The notes under the pieces are model-generated. The model searched no databases, was not told where the DNA came from, and saw only the letters and a program-made list of their open reading frames with translations. From an uncultured Ruminococcus sp. (GTDB lineage: Bacteria; Bacillota; Clostridia; Oscillospirales; Ruminococcaceae), in the NCBI GenBank assembly GCA_910579835.1, contig CAJTWQ010000004.1, positions 1-63,022 on the forward strand: DNA of 63,022 nucleotides, given 5' to 3'. Positions 17,123 to 25,483 of the stretch are shown in pieces (positions within the stretch are counted from its first letter, which is position 1; the number at the start of each line of letters is the position of its first letter). The translations under genes were made by a program, and so were the position numbers.

Positions 17123-18236
17123 CCGTAATCCTTCCTCCGCTTATCCGCAGTATTTTTCCTTTTATTTCAGGAAGAAGCGCACTTTCGTTCGGAGTTGTCA
17201 GAAAAACCTGCATATCCCTAATTATATCAAAGACAAATCTCTGGCGGCTTTCGTCAAGCTCTCCCATAACGTCATCAAGAAAGACCACAGGCGAATCCTT
17301 CGATCTTTTCTTATATATCTCCGCCTGTGCAAGCTTCATTACAAGAGCCGCGCTTTTTATCTGTCCCTGAGAGCCGAAATCCCTGGCGCTGAGACCGTTT
17401 ATTTTTATCAGGATCTCATCCCGGTTCACTCCGGTATGAGTAGTGCCGGTACGGATGTCATATTCCGCCGATTCACGCAGTTTTTTGTAATATTGTTCAT
17501 AAGCTGTCTCATCGCAGGGATTCTCAAAATCCCAGGCACGGAAAACGCTCGACTTATATTCAAGCTCCATTTCCTCGCTTCCGCCGGAAATCGTCCGGTA
17601 GAGACGTCCGCATATTTCATTTATCTTAGCGATATATTCATTCCTCATATAGGAGATGAGCGTTCCCTCATGAGCCGCCTGTCTGTCCCATATCTCCAGT
17701 ACATCCTCCTTGGCATTTCCCTGCATAATCTCCTTTAAAAGGGCGTTGCGCTGATTCATGACCGCATGATGCTTATTGATATGCACTACGAATAGGGGAT
17801 TAAGCTGAGACGCCGCCATATCAATAAAGGTGCGTCGTCTTTCGGGAGAGCCTTTTATAATATCCGCGTCGTCGGGAATAAAGGCTATGCACTTAAAAAC
17901 GTCAAAAAGCGCCCTTGTGCCTTTCTGCTTCACGCCGTTAAGGACGATCTGCTTCGGAGACGCGGCATTTCTGGTCATTTCAATGCTGATCTTTTGCTCT
18001 CTTACGCCGTCGTGTATTTTTATTTTTGAGGACATCCGGTTTCCGCCGATAGTGATATAGTCCTTTTCCTTTGATCCGCGGAAGCTGCGGCAGCCGGATA
18101 GAATCCACATTGCCTCTAAAAGATTGGTTTTTCCCTGAGCGTTTGGACCTGCAATAATATTGTATTTCAGGTCGGGGGCAAAGGAGACGCCGGAAAGATT
18201 TTTAAATCCGTCGATCTCCGCATAGGTGACTATCAC
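17100..18236 (-). CDS. recF: DNA replication and repair protein RecF
   Basis: RecF binds gapped DNA and helps load RecA through RecO and RecR. The 378-residue protein has an SMC-like ATPase with Walker A GPNAQGKTN (30-38), the family's SFRGSKEKD region, and a C-terminal signature/Walker B segment (FGSQGQIKSAALVMKLAQAE and VVFLDDVMGELD). It starts with GTG overlapping the yaaA stop by four bases (GTGA), so it is coupled to yaaA. Gene order is the standard dnaN-yaaA-recF. Confidence 0.95.
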   Translation of the reverse strand: MIVTYAEIDGFKNLSGVSFAPDLKYNIIAGPNAQGKTNLLEAMWILSGCRSFRGSKEKDYITIGGNRMSSKIKIHDGVREQKISIEMTRNAASPKQIVLNGVKQKGTRALFDVFKCIAFIPDDADIIKGSPERRRTFIDMAASQLNPLFVVHINKHHAVMNQRNALLKEIMQGNAKEDVLEIWDRQAAHEGTLISYMRNEYIAKINEICGRLYRTISGGSEEMELEYKSSVFRAWDFENPCDETAYEQYYKKLRESAEYDIRTGTTHTGVNRDEILIKINGLSARDFGSQGQIKSAALVMKLAQAEIYKKRSKDSPVVFLDDVMGELDESRQRFVFDIIRDMQVFLTTPNESALLPEIKGKILRISGGRITDVSSHWE

Positions 18237-18439
18237 TCTACAGTTACCTCTTTTATGCCGAGAGAAACTTTATCGCCGGGGCGAATCTTTTTTCCTCTCA
18301 TTGTGCATACCTCACCGTTCACCAGAACCTGACCGTCCTGTATAAGAGTCTTTGCCTCTCCTCCCGATCCGACAAGGGACGCATATTTGAGAAGCGCGTC
18401 AAGCTTTATAAATTCAGTATTTATCTTAACTTTATTCAT
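18233..18439 (-). CDS. yaaA: S4-domain RNA-binding protein YaaA
   Basis: 68 residues forming one S4 domain: IKLDALLKYASLVGSGGEAK, then the DGQVLVNGEVCTMRGKKIRP loop and GDKV. YaaA/RlbA proteins sit between dnaN and recF across the Firmicutes and are thought to bind ribosomal RNA. Its conserved position here confirms the assignment. It overlaps recF by 4 bases and follows dnaN by 17. Confidence 0.88.
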   Translation of the reverse strand: MNKVKINTEFIKLDALLKYASLVGSGGEAKTLIQDGQVLVNGEVCTMRGKKIRPGDKVSLGIKEVTVE

Positions 18440-18456
18440 TAAAGATCATCTCCCGG

Positions 18457-19560
18457 TCAATTTTTAAGCTGAATCGGCATTACAAGATAGATATAGCTTT
18501 CTCCGTCCATTGGAAGTATTTCAATAACCTTCATAGCTCCGTTAAAGCGTATCTTCAGCTTATCTCCCTCGGCAGCCCTGAGGGCTTCCAGTATAAGCTT
18601 ATTGTTAAAGCCTATTGTTACCGTTTCCCCGGAAATATCAGCAGGTATGGAGTCGCTGATCCTGCCTATGCCCGTGCGGCAGCTTATTTTTACCGCTCCG
18701 TTTCCTATCTCACAGCGGATAGGCGATTTGTTTTTCTCGTCAAGAAGCAGAGAACAGCGTTCCAGACAAGTTGAAAAATCTCTTTTGCTGATAATGACCT
18801 CTGTCTTATATCCTGTAGGAATACTAAGCCTGTAATTATGAAATGCTCCCTCAAGGAGACGGGAGATTACGATAACATTATCTATCTCAAAAATAATGTG
18901 ACGGTCGTTTGTGCATATTACGCAGTCCTTGTCGCTGTCGTCCTTTATAAGAGTAGATACCTCGGTAAGAGCTTTTTTGGGAACTACAAAGTGATATTTT
19001 TCCTGACATCCGGATTTTTCACAGCGGATAGCCAGACGGAATCCGTCGATAGCAACCATATTGAAATTTCCGTCCTCAATATCAAAAAGCTCGCCTGTCA
19101 TGACCGGTTTGCTCTCATTTGTAGACGCAGCATAGCTGGTCTGATTTATCATGGAGCGGAGAACCGACTGCTTTATTGTAAAGCTCCTCTGGGAATCAAC
19201 AACGGGAAGTTCCGGATATTCCTCCGCCGACATTGCGGAAATGCTGCATTCCGTTGCGCTGCATGAAATATTTATAATGAGATTTTCATCAATATCGAAA
19301 CTTATCACATCTCCGGACATACGTCTTGTGAACTCGCTGAACAGTCTGGTACTTACCACGAATTCACCCTCTCCCTCCGTATTGGCGTTTATAGATGTGC
19401 GGATGCCCATTTCGAGATTGTAGGCGGTAAGTTCCAGCTTTCCGTCCGTAATTTTAACTTTTATTCCTTCAAGCGCAGGTATGGTAGATTTCTGAGAAAC
19501 AGCTCTTGAAACGTTTCCGATAGCTTCGCTGAGTTCTGATTTATTGCAGGTAAATTTCAT
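18457..19560 (-). CDS. dnaN: DNA polymerase III beta subunit (sliding clamp)
   Basis: The beta clamp encircles DNA and tethers polymerase III and many repair proteins. The 367-residue protein shows the three repeated clamp domains. It opens MKFTCNKSELSEAIGNVSRA and contains TYAASTNESKPVMTGELFDI. It closes ESYIYLVMPIQLKN, a slightly extended version of the usual VMPMR end. The ATG follows a ggaggtc site. It is separated from dnaA by a 582-base origin-like region, larger than the usual dnaA-dnaN gap. Confidence 0.97.
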   Translation of the reverse strand: MKFTCNKSELSEAIGNVSRAVSQKSTIPALEGIKVKITDGKLELTAYNLEMGIRTSINANTEGEGEFVVSTRLFSEFTRRMSGDVISFDIDENLIINISCSATECSISAMSAEEYPELPVVDSQRSFTIKQSVLRSMINQTSYAASTNESKPVMTGELFDIEDGNFNMVAIDGFRLAIRCEKSGCQEKYHFVVPKKALTEVSTLIKDDSDKDCVICTNDRHIIFEIDNVIVISRLLEGAFHNYRLSIPTGYKTEVIISKRDFSTCLERCSLLLDEKNKSPIRCEIGNGAVKISCRTGIGRISDSIPADISGETVTIGFNNKLILEALRAAEGDKLKIRFNGAMKVIEILPMDGESYIYLVMPIQLKN

Positions 19561-19659
19561 TTTTGACCTCCGTATTTTAAGTGAAAAGATATATAACGTT
19601 TAGTATAAGCCCTGTCCTCCACTGACAGACAGAGAAACGCCGGTTTTATCCGCTTTGTA

Positions 19660-19702
19660 TTAATTATGATAAGCTAAGATAAGCAAAGCATATCATAATT
19701 AA
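19660..19702. promoter_or_regulatory. 12-bp dyad beside AT-rich tract
   Basis: TTAATTATGATA and TATCATAATTAA are a perfect inverted repeat separated by 19 bases. It lies between the DnaA-box cluster and dnaN, so it may be an initiator-protein site or part of the dnaN control region. Confidence 0.35.
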
Positions 19703-19796
19703 AATTAAGTAAAGATAATATAAATATAATTGTTGTTGTTGTTGGGGCGGTGGAAAAGTTTGAATAGGCTGTTTTTGCCTGTATCAAGCCTTAAAT

Positions 19797-20124
19797 TCAT
19801 CCACAAAAGGCTGTTGTGAAATTTTGGACAAATGTGGATTAATCATCATCTGCCTTTTTCTCTGTTGAAAAGGTTGAAGTCTGTGGAGTTGAATTGGAAA
19901 AATTGTGGACAAATCTGTTTAATCGGCTATTTCCGACTTTCAACTTTCAAAAATCTGTTGATTGTTGAAAACTTAAAACTGTTGAACAGACATTTTTTTC
20001 CGTCGTGCTTGTCCGCAGTTTTATGCGATAAATCAGCGGACAAGCTGATTTTAAGAATTCCACCGGCTTTTCCACACGCTGTTGAAAACTTGGTTGAATC
20101 ATATCATTTTTAAACTTTTCAACT
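19797..20124. promoter_or_regulatory. DnaA-box cluster A (dnaN side)
   Basis: One-mismatch relatives of TTATCCACA occur at 19797-19805, 19833-19841 (minus), 19904-19912 (minus) and 20068-20076 (TTTTCCACA). Interspersed are exact TTTTCAACA 9-mers on the minus strand at 19863-19871, 19963-19971 and 20080-20088. Near copies are at 19980-19988 and 20116-20124. TTTTCAACA differs from TTTTCCACA by a single base. Confidence 0.6.
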
Positions 20125-20142
20125 CCACCGGCGTGCTGCCGG

Positions 20143-21513
20143 TCAGACTTTACTTTTATCGCGAATATTTTTTATGATATCCTCAACAAGGGTGCGCAGG
20201 GTGGAATCTTTCGCCATTGCGTCGGTAACGCTTGTTACGGAATATACTATAGTGGAATGGTCTCTTCCGCCAAATTCCGTGCCGATCGAGGCAAGAGGCA
20301 TCTGCGTTACTTCGCGAACCACATAAATGGCTACCTTTCGTGCAATTGAAATCTGGGCGGAACGCTTGTTGGAGCGTATATCGTCCGGAGAAACGCCGTA
20401 AACCGTGGATACTTCGGAAATTATCTTCTCAACGGTGATCGGGATAGGCTGTTCGTCGGTGAGAACGTCACGAATAACGCTTTGAGCCATAGAAATTGTG
20501 ATCGGACTGCCGGCAAAATGATTAAGCGCTTTTAGGCGGACAACGGCGCCTTCCAGCTGACGAATATTGGATTTCAGCCGGTTTGCCATGAATTCGGCAA
20601 CTTCGCCCGGCATTTTAAGCTCCAGAAGTTCTGATTTTCTGTTGATAATTGCAAGTCTTGTTTCATAATCCGGAGCGGAAATATCAGCGATAAGACCGCC
20701 CTCAAATCTTGTTCTAAGACGTTCTTCAAGTGTGATAAGCTCTTTCGGAGGTTTATCGGAGGTGATGACGATTTGCCTGCCCTCCTGATGAAGCTTATAG
20801 AAGGTATGGAAAAATTCTTCCTGCATACGCTCCTTTTCAGCAAAGAACTGAACGTCGTCGATAAGCAGTATATCGGCATTTCTGTACTTATCGTGGAAAT
20901 CCGACATCATGCTTTTGTTAATGGCGTTGATAAGATCTCCGCCGAAGGTTTCGCTGGTAACGTACACAATGTTGAATTGAGGATGATTTCTTCTTACTTC
21001 GTTGGCGATAGCAGTAATAAGGTGAGTTTTGCCCATTCCGGACGGACCGTATATAAACAGGGGATTATAGTCCGGGACGGCCTTTTCACCGCAGTTTTTC
21101 GCCACTGATTTGCTGCACGCCAGAGCAAATTCGTTTGACCGTCCTTCTATAAAAGTGTCAAATGTATAGTCGTAATTTGCAAATTTATAAGATTTTTCCA
21201 GTTCTGCGTGCTTCTGGTCCAGCTCTGCATCCGTCGGAACTTTGATTCTTTCCGGTTCGTCTGAATCAACGTTTATGACTATATTCGTATTAAAGCCAAG
21301 CACGTTATAGAAAGCTTCTTTCAGAATGTCGCCGTATTTTGTAATAACTATATTTTTCTGAAAGTCTGTCTGTATACTAAAAACTGCGTCGGTGCCATTG
21401 AAGTTTTCTGGCTTCATCTGGTCGATCCATGTTGTAATTCCGATTTCCGGTATTTTTTCGTTTTCAAGGCAGTATTTTTTTACATTCTCGAAAACTTCCT
21501 CAAATGAATTCAT
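20143..21513 (-). CDS. dnaA: Chromosomal replication initiator protein DnaA
   Basis: DnaA-ATP binds 9-mer boxes at oriC, melts the DNA and loads the helicase. The 456-residue protein has the N-terminal domain I (about 1-80) and a linker. The AAA+ core has Walker A GPSGMGKT (156-163), the ILLIDDVQFF Walker B and sensor motifs. The C-terminal HTH domain IV carries the box-contact signature GGRDHSTIVYSV. The start ATG follows a ggaggtt site. It is preceded by a promoter that contains a DnaA-box-like 9-mer, suggesting autoregulation. Confidence 0.98.
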   Translation of the reverse strand: MNSFEEVFENVKKYCLENEKIPEIGITTWIDQMKPENFNGTDAVFSIQTDFQKNIVITKYGDILKEAFYNVLGFNTNIVINVDSDEPERIKVPTDAELDQKHAELEKSYKFANYDYTFDTFIEGRSNEFALACSKSVAKNCGEKAVPDYNPLFIYGPSGMGKTHLITAIANEVRRNHPQFNIVYVTSETFGGDLINAINKSMMSDFHDKYRNADILLIDDVQFFAEKERMQEEFFHTFYKLHQEGRQIVITSDKPPKELITLEERLRTRFEGGLIADISAPDYETRLAIINRKSELLELKMPGEVAEFMANRLKSNIRQLEGAVVRLKALNHFAGSPITISMAQSVIRDVLTDEQPIPITVEKIISEVSTVYGVSPDDIRSNKRSAQISIARKVAIYVVREVTQMPLASIGTEFGGRDHSTIVYSVTSVTDAMAKDSTLRTLVEDIIKNIRDKSKV

Positions 21514-21581
21514 GTTGAACCTCCGTGATTTATGTATGTTAGAGTAAAAAAGCGATACTCTTCTATATTAATTATAGTAAT

Positions 21582-21610
21582 ATTATAACATATTAATGTT
21601 GAAAATGCAA
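21582..21610 (-). promoter_or_regulatory. dnaA promoter with embedded box
   Basis: On the minus strand TTGCAT and TATAAT are exactly 17 bases apart, about 70 bases upstream of the dnaA start. The 9-mer TTTTCAACA (21597-21605) begins in the last base of the -35 hexamer and fills half of the spacer. Confidence 0.65.
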
Positions 21611-21877
21611 GCGGTTTTAACTGTCATAGTTTTAGAAAATCAGCCCTGTTTCCACACCTAAATTGACATATTGTTGAAAACTTTGTGGATTCCACATCAG
21701 AATTGTGAAAAAATCATCTTTACGGCTTTACAAAACAAAAAAATATATGTTGAAAAATATTTCCGGATATGTTTTTAACATAGTTTTCAAAAGTTTCAAC
21801 ACAGGGCTTGTCAACTTTTCCGGCGTTAAACCAGCGGCATGCCTAATTCACTTTATTTATTCGCAGGCTTTTCAACT
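21597..21877. promoter_or_regulatory. DnaA-box cluster B (upstream of dnaA)
   Basis: Exact TTTTCAACA 9-mers, all on the minus strand, lie at 21597-21605, 21672-21680 and 21748-21756. Relatives are at 21648-21656 (GTTTCCACA), 21793-21801 (GTTTCAACA) and 21869-21877 (TTTTCAACT). A near-palindromic TGTGGATTCCACA lies at 21684-21696. Confidence 0.55.
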
Positions 21878-21902
21878 GCGTTAAGCAAACATTAAAAAAT
21901 TT

Positions 21903-21966
21903 AGAACCTGCCCACATAGAAATTATGCACGAAAACCCGCACACAATTTCTATGTGGACAGGTTCT
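21903..21966. other. 64-bp dyad between dnaA and rpmH
   Basis: Arms of 22 bases (21903-21924 and 21945-21966) pair with one mismatch around a 20-base loop. No T-run follows in either direction, so it is not an ordinary terminator. It sits in the 743-base gene-free interval 21514-22256, which otherwise holds box cluster B, the dnaA promoter and the rpmH promoter. Confidence 0.5.
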
Positions 21967-22127
21967 TAAATTATTGACTATGCAAAAGAAGTTTTACCTA
22001 TCCGAATGGAGTTAACGAGCTTGCAAGTAAGAGCGTGAAATATGCATAAAAAAATATAGGATAACCTCAAATCATATTGGTAAATAATCTGAAAATATAT
22101 TTTTTTCTGAAAAATTTAAAAAACTGC

Positions 22128-22156
22128 TTGACATATTGTTTTTTTTAATATATAAT
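22128..22156 (+). promoter_or_regulatory. rpmH operon promoter
   Basis: TTGACA and TATAAT, both perfect, are 17 bases apart and about 100 bases upstream of rpmH. A strong housekeeping promoter fits a ribosomal protein gene. Confidence 0.85.
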
Positions 22157-22256
22157 GATTTAGTGTAATGCGGATACTTATGTTCCGTATGGATATAACA
22201 GTCTGAATGCAGAAATGCATTCTTCAGATATATTGTGCAGAGAGGAGGAACTGAAT

Positions 22257-22391
22257 ATGAAAAGAACATATCAGCCTAAGAAGCTCCACAGAAAGAAGGA
22301 GCACGGCTTCATGAAGAGAATGGCTACTAAGAACGGCAGAAAGGTTTTAGCTCGTAGAAGATCTAAGGGCAGAGCAAGATTAACCCACTGA
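22257..22391 (+). CDS. rpmH: 50S ribosomal protein L34
   Basis: A 44-residue, very basic protein: MKRTYQPKKLHRKKEHGF, followed by an RMATKNGRKVLARRRSKGRA stretch and RLTH. This is the L34 signature over its full length. It binds 23S rRNA. A strong agaggaggaa site precedes the ATG. It heads the plus-strand operon diverging from dnaA. A terminator directly after it probably lets rpmH be expressed in excess over rnpA. Confidence 0.97.
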   Translation: MKRTYQPKKLHRKKEHGFMKRMATKNGRKVLARRRSKGRARLTH

Positions 22392-22399
22392 CGACGCTG

Positions 22400-22430
22400 A
22401 CCACAAAATCCTGATTTTGTGGTCTTTTTT
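22400..22430 (+). terminator. Terminator/attenuator between rpmH and rnpA
   Basis: ACCACAAAATC pairs with GATTTTGTGGT, followed by C and six T. No promoter is obvious before rnpA, so partial read-through would set the rpmH to rnpA ratio. Confidence 0.8.
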
Positions 22431-22469
22431 GTTAGTTTGCAGGTATGTATGCTCTTTACGGTGTAATTT

Positions 22470-22829
22470 ATGCTTTATACTGAAATTCTAAATGATAACA
22501 GGGACTTTCTCAGTCTTTATAAAAGAGGAAGATATTTTGCTTCTAAATATTCGGTAATATATGTAAGAGCTAACGGCAGGCCATATAACAGGCTGGGAAT
22601 CACTGCCAGAAAAAAAGTAGGCAACGCCGTATGCAGAAACAGGGCAAAAAGACTTATCCGCCTTGCTTACAGGGAGTCTGAGATAGATCTGCCCGTGGGG
22701 ATAGACCTGGTAATTGTGGCGCGGAGTCATATATGCACCGTGAAATCCCAGGAGTTCTGCAATTATATGAAAAGGACAGGCGTCAGGGAAATAAACGGAA
22801 TTTACCGAAAGCTTACAGCCGGAAAATGA
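22470..22829 (+). CDS. rnpA: Ribonuclease P protein component
   Basis: RnpA is the protein cofactor of RNase P, which matures tRNA 5' ends together with the rnpB RNA (not in this window). The 119-residue protein has the conserved RNR core: ITARKKVGNAVCRNRAKRLI and then RLAYRE. The N-terminal region is YKRGRYFASKYSVIYVRAN. Its length is typical. The ribosome site is weak, in keeping with low expression after the terminator. One base separates its stop from yidD. Confidence 0.95.
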   Translation: MLYTEILNDNRDFLSLYKRGRYFASKYSVIYVRANGRPYNRLGITARKKVGNAVCRNRAKRLIRLAYRESEIDLPVGIDLVIVARSHICTVKSQEFCNYMKRTGVREINGIYRKLTAGK

Positions 22830-22830
22830 T

Positions 22831-23115
22831 ATGAAATATATAGCTCTTCTGCTGATAAAATTCTACCGGAAATTTATTTCTCCGATTTTTCCGGCAAAAT
22901 GCAAGTATTATCCTACATGCAGCAGCTATGCCCTTACAGCTTTTCAGAGATTTGGTTTTTTCAAGGGATTCCTGCTTTCGGGCTGGAGAATTCTCCGCTG
23001 CAATCCCTGGTCTTTGGGGGGAATAGACCATGTTCCGGAAAAATTTACCCTGCGGACAAAAAATATTGAATTTCCGGAAAGCGATATATTCGGGGAAACA
23101 CATAATAACGATTAA
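22831..23115 (+). CDS. yidD: Membrane protein insertion efficiency factor YidD
   Basis: 94 residues with an amphipathic N-terminal helix and the family signature FYRKFISPIFPAKCKYYPTC, then SSYALTAFQRFGFFKGFLLS and GWRILRCNPWSLGGIDHVPE. YidD assists YidC-dependent insertion of inner membrane proteins. The position between rnpA and yidC is conserved. The C-terminal 25 residues after FTLRTKN vary between species. Confidence 0.95.
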   Translation: MKYIALLLIKFYRKFISPIFPAKCKYYPTCSSYALTAFQRFGFFKGFLLSGWRILRCNPWSLGGIDHVPEKFTLRTKNIEFPESDIFGETHNND

Positions 23116-23127
23116 GAGGGATGAGAT

Positions 23128-24243
23128 TTGAACGCACTTTATGATATTATAGGTGTCCCTTTCGGATACCTCATGCGGTTTGTTTATATGCTATGCAATA
23201 ACTATGCCGTGGCAATTATTCTTTTTACAGTCATAACAAAAGTACTTTTGTTTCCTGTAAATTACAAAACTCAGAAAAACGCTGCAAGAATGCAGCTTCT
23301 AAATCCAAAAATGCAGAAGCTCAGAAAGAGCTATGCCAATAATCCGCAGCGTCTTCAGGAAGAACAGCAGAAGCTTTATGTCGAAGAGGGGATAAACCCT
23401 ATGGGAAGCTGTCTGCCTGCATTTATCCAGATGTTTCTTCTTTTTGGAGTGCTGGACGTTATTTATAAGCCTATAACTCATATTCTGGGATTTGCCAAAG
23501 ATATAAGAGTCGACGCATGCAAGATTGCGGGCACTGCCATTAAGAATCTAAGGTGCGAGCTGGATATTATGACGCATCTTTCCAAGCATCCAGATGATTA
23601 CATTAGTCTCGGAGATTTCAGCAGCAAGGTTTCAGAATTTACCGATAAATATACGCTTTTCGGGGCGAATCTCGGAAAAACTCCGTCTCTGCATCCCGAT
23701 ACATGGAACAGCGAAGCAATAATTCTTTTCTGTATTCCGTTTCTTGCAGGACTTGCCCAGCTGCTTTCCTCTTTTTACAGTCAGATGCACCAGAAGAAAG
23801 TAAATCCTGATATGCAGGGCGGAGGATGCATGACTTTTATGATGTATTTCTTCCCGATTCTTTCAGTATGGTTTGCTTTTTCAGTTCCTGCCGGAATCGG
23901 TTTCTACTGGATCTGGTCGGCTTTATTCTCATTTATTATCACCTTTGCTCTTAATCATTATTTCACGCCTGAAAGAACAGCCGCCATAAACGAGAGGGAA
24001 AAGGAAAAAGCGCGTATCTATGCGGAAAAACATCCTGAGAAAAAGACGTTTATGCAGAGAATGATGGAACAGCAGGAGCTTTTGAATCAGCAGCAGAGCG
24101 GCGGTCAGAAAAAGAACAGCGGCGATAAGATTTCACGTTCTGAAATGAATAAGTACAACAGAGATAAAATAAAGGAAGCACGCAGACGCATGGCTGAAAA
24201 ATACGGCGACCTTTATGATGAAAACGACAATAATGAAGATTAA
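23128..24243 (+). CDS. yidC: Membrane protein insertase YidC/SpoIIIJ
   Basis: YidC inserts membrane proteins alone or with SecYEG; one Firmicute paralogue (SpoIIIJ) is needed for sporulation. The 371-residue protein begins with TTG (MNALYDIIGVPFG), since no in-frame ATG with a ribosome site exists. It has no obvious lipoprotein signal. Hydrophobic segments include YAVAIILFTVITKVLLFPVN, MGSCLPAFIQMFLLFGVLDV, the stretch around WNSEAIILFCIPFLAGLAQL, and the C-terminal PAGIGFYWIWSALFSFIITF. The hydrophilic positive tail (about 285-371) is rich in Lys/Arg/Gln and may touch ribosomes. jag follows, as usual. Confidence 0.94.
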   Translation: MNALYDIIGVPFGYLMRFVYMLCNNYAVAIILFTVITKVLLFPVNYKTQKNAARMQLLNPKMQKLRKSYANNPQRLQEEQQKLYVEEGINPMGSCLPAFIQMFLLFGVLDVIYKPITHILGFAKDIRVDACKIAGTAIKNLRCELDIMTHLSKHPDDYISLGDFSSKVSEFTDKYTLFGANLGKTPSLHPDTWNSEAIILFCIPFLAGLAQLLSSFYSQMHQKKVNPDMQGGGCMTFMMYFFPILSVWFAFSVPAGIGFYWIWSALFSFIITFALNHYFTPERTAAINEREKEKARIYAEKHPEKKTFMQRMMEQQELLNQQQSGGQKKNSGDKISRSEMNKYNRDKIKEARRRMAEKYGDLYDENDNNED

Positions 24244-24261
24244 TTTAAAGGAGTTGTTAAT

Positions 24262-25377
24262 ATGACTGAAGTATTTAAGGCAGCCACGCTTGAAGAAGCT
24301 AAGGAAAATGCGGCAAAGAGGTTCGGCGGTAATATAAAATTTGTAAAATTTGAGGTTCTTGAAGAAGGAAAAAGAGGCGTTTTCGGATTTGGAAAACGGG
24401 AGGCTATTCTTAAAGCGGTATATGATCCAGAAGTAATGGCTGCTGCGTCAGCGTCAAAGGTTCAGACGAAGCCGGCCGCAAAGAAAACAGAAGTTTTCGT
24501 TAATAAGGAAGTTCCGAAAACAGTTGCGCATGAGCCTAAAATTGAGGAAGCTCCAGTTAGTAAAGCTGTAAACGACGAGCCTTTGAATAAGGAAAGCGTA
24601 CCTGCCGCAGTCGTAAGCGCGGTTAAGAACGTTCCTGAGAAAAAGCCGGAAAGAGCAGTTTCTTCAATTGATGAGGATTTTTTCTCTCTGGACAGCTTTA
24701 CCCTTATTGAGGACGAGGCTCTGATTCATCCGAAAGTAAAGCTGGCTAAGGATTATATTTCCAGTATTCTCGGCGCAATGGGCATTGAGGTTACATATGC
24801 CGTATATCAGAATGAAACAGGTGCTGTTGTAAATATTGAGAGCAGCAATAACGGTACTGTTATAGGTAGAAGAGGTGAAACTCTTGACGCTATTCAGTAT
24901 CTCTGCTCTATTATTGCAAATAAGGGAGATAAGGACTATTACAGAATTACTATAGATTGTCTCGGCTATCGCAGTAAGAGAAGAGATACTCTTGAGCAGC
25001 TTGCTGCAAAGGTGGCTAAATCGGTGCTCAGAACAGGCCGTTCACAGCCGCTTGAGCCGATGAATCCTTATGAGAGAAGAGTTATTCATTCTGCTATTTC
25101 AAAGATAGACGGAGTTTCTTCAAGATCAGTAGGTGAGGAGCCTTACAGAAAAATTATTGTATCGTCTAATAATCCCAGATACAACAATAAAAGACGCGAC
25201 GGCGGACACCGTGATAACGGCAGAAACGACCGCAGAAATGACAGAAGAAACAGTGACAAAGAAGTAACAATGGAAAGAAAGTCAGTTAATTTGGCTACAA
25301 GCTTTGAAAAGGATTATAAAAGACCGAAACCGGAGGACAGCATTGAAGGCGGTCTTTACGGAAAAATTGAGTTTTAA
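24262..25377 (+). CDS. jag: RNA-binding protein Jag/KhpB
   Basis: 371 residues in four parts. A Jag_N domain (about 1-55) shows AKRFGGNIKFVKFEVLEEGK and GVFGFGKREA. A low-complexity Lys/Glu/Val/Pro linker follows (about 65-150). A type II KH domain has the NGTVIGRRGETLDAIQYLCS loop, and an R3H domain has MNPYERRVIHSAISKIDGVS. After a basic Arg/Asn/Asp-rich stretch the tail ends EDSIEGGLYGKIEF. KhpB with KhpA controls cell division and elongation genes in Gram-positive cocci. It is co-transcribed with yidC. Confidence 0.93.
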   Translation: MTEVFKAATLEEAKENAAKRFGGNIKFVKFEVLEEGKRGVFGFGKREAILKAVYDPEVMAAASASKVQTKPAAKKTEVFVNKEVPKTVAHEPKIEEAPVSKAVNDEPLNKESVPAAVVSAVKNVPEKKPERAVSSIDEDFFSLDSFTLIEDEALIHPKVKLAKDYISSILGAMGIEVTYAVYQNETGAVVNIESSNNGTVIGRRGETLDAIQYLCSIIANKGDKDYYRITIDCLGYRSKRRDTLEQLAAKVAKSVLRTGRSQPLEPMNPYERRVIHSAISKIDGVSSRSVGEEPYRKIIVSSNNPRYNNKRRDGGHRDNGRNDRRNDRRNSDKEVTMERKSVNLATSFEKDYKRPKPEDSIEGGLYGKIEF

Positions 25378-25443
25378 TTAGATAGTAAGCGATAATAGTA
25401 AAAGCAAAATATTTTTGGTGTTTACTATAGTTTGATTGGCGGA

Positions 25444-25469
25444 GGGGGAATTTTTCCCCCTATTTTTTT
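25444..25469 (+). terminator. Terminator between jag and mnmE
   Basis: GGGGGAA pairs with TTCCCCC over a 3-base loop, followed by T-A and seven T. It ends the rpmH-jag unit. The mnmE ribosome site starts right after it. Confidence 0.8.
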
Positions 25470-25483
25470 ATAGGAGTGATATT

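Larger units (their letters stand above)
19561..20142. other. Candidate oriC: dnaN-dnaA intergenic region
   Basis: This 582-base gap has no convincing gene. It holds a perfect 12-bp dyad (19660-19671 with 19691-19702) and an AT-rich tract (about 19671-19730). A TTG trinucleotide run (19730-19744) leads into a dense set of DnaA-box-like 9-mers (19797-20124). The AT tract next to boxes is the arrangement expected of an unwinding element. Transcription diverges from dnaA on both sides. Assigning oriC here is an inference from structure and gene order. Confidence 0.65.

Noticed and set aside
19730..19744. Possible CRISPR or microsatellite in the TTG run
   Set aside because: It is a single trinucleotide run of five units with no repeat-spacer structure.
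19561..20142. Plus-strand frame at 19832-20113 in the dnaN-dnaA gap
   Set aside because: It runs through the box cluster, has no ribosome site and encodes no recognisable domain. The region is better explained as an origin.
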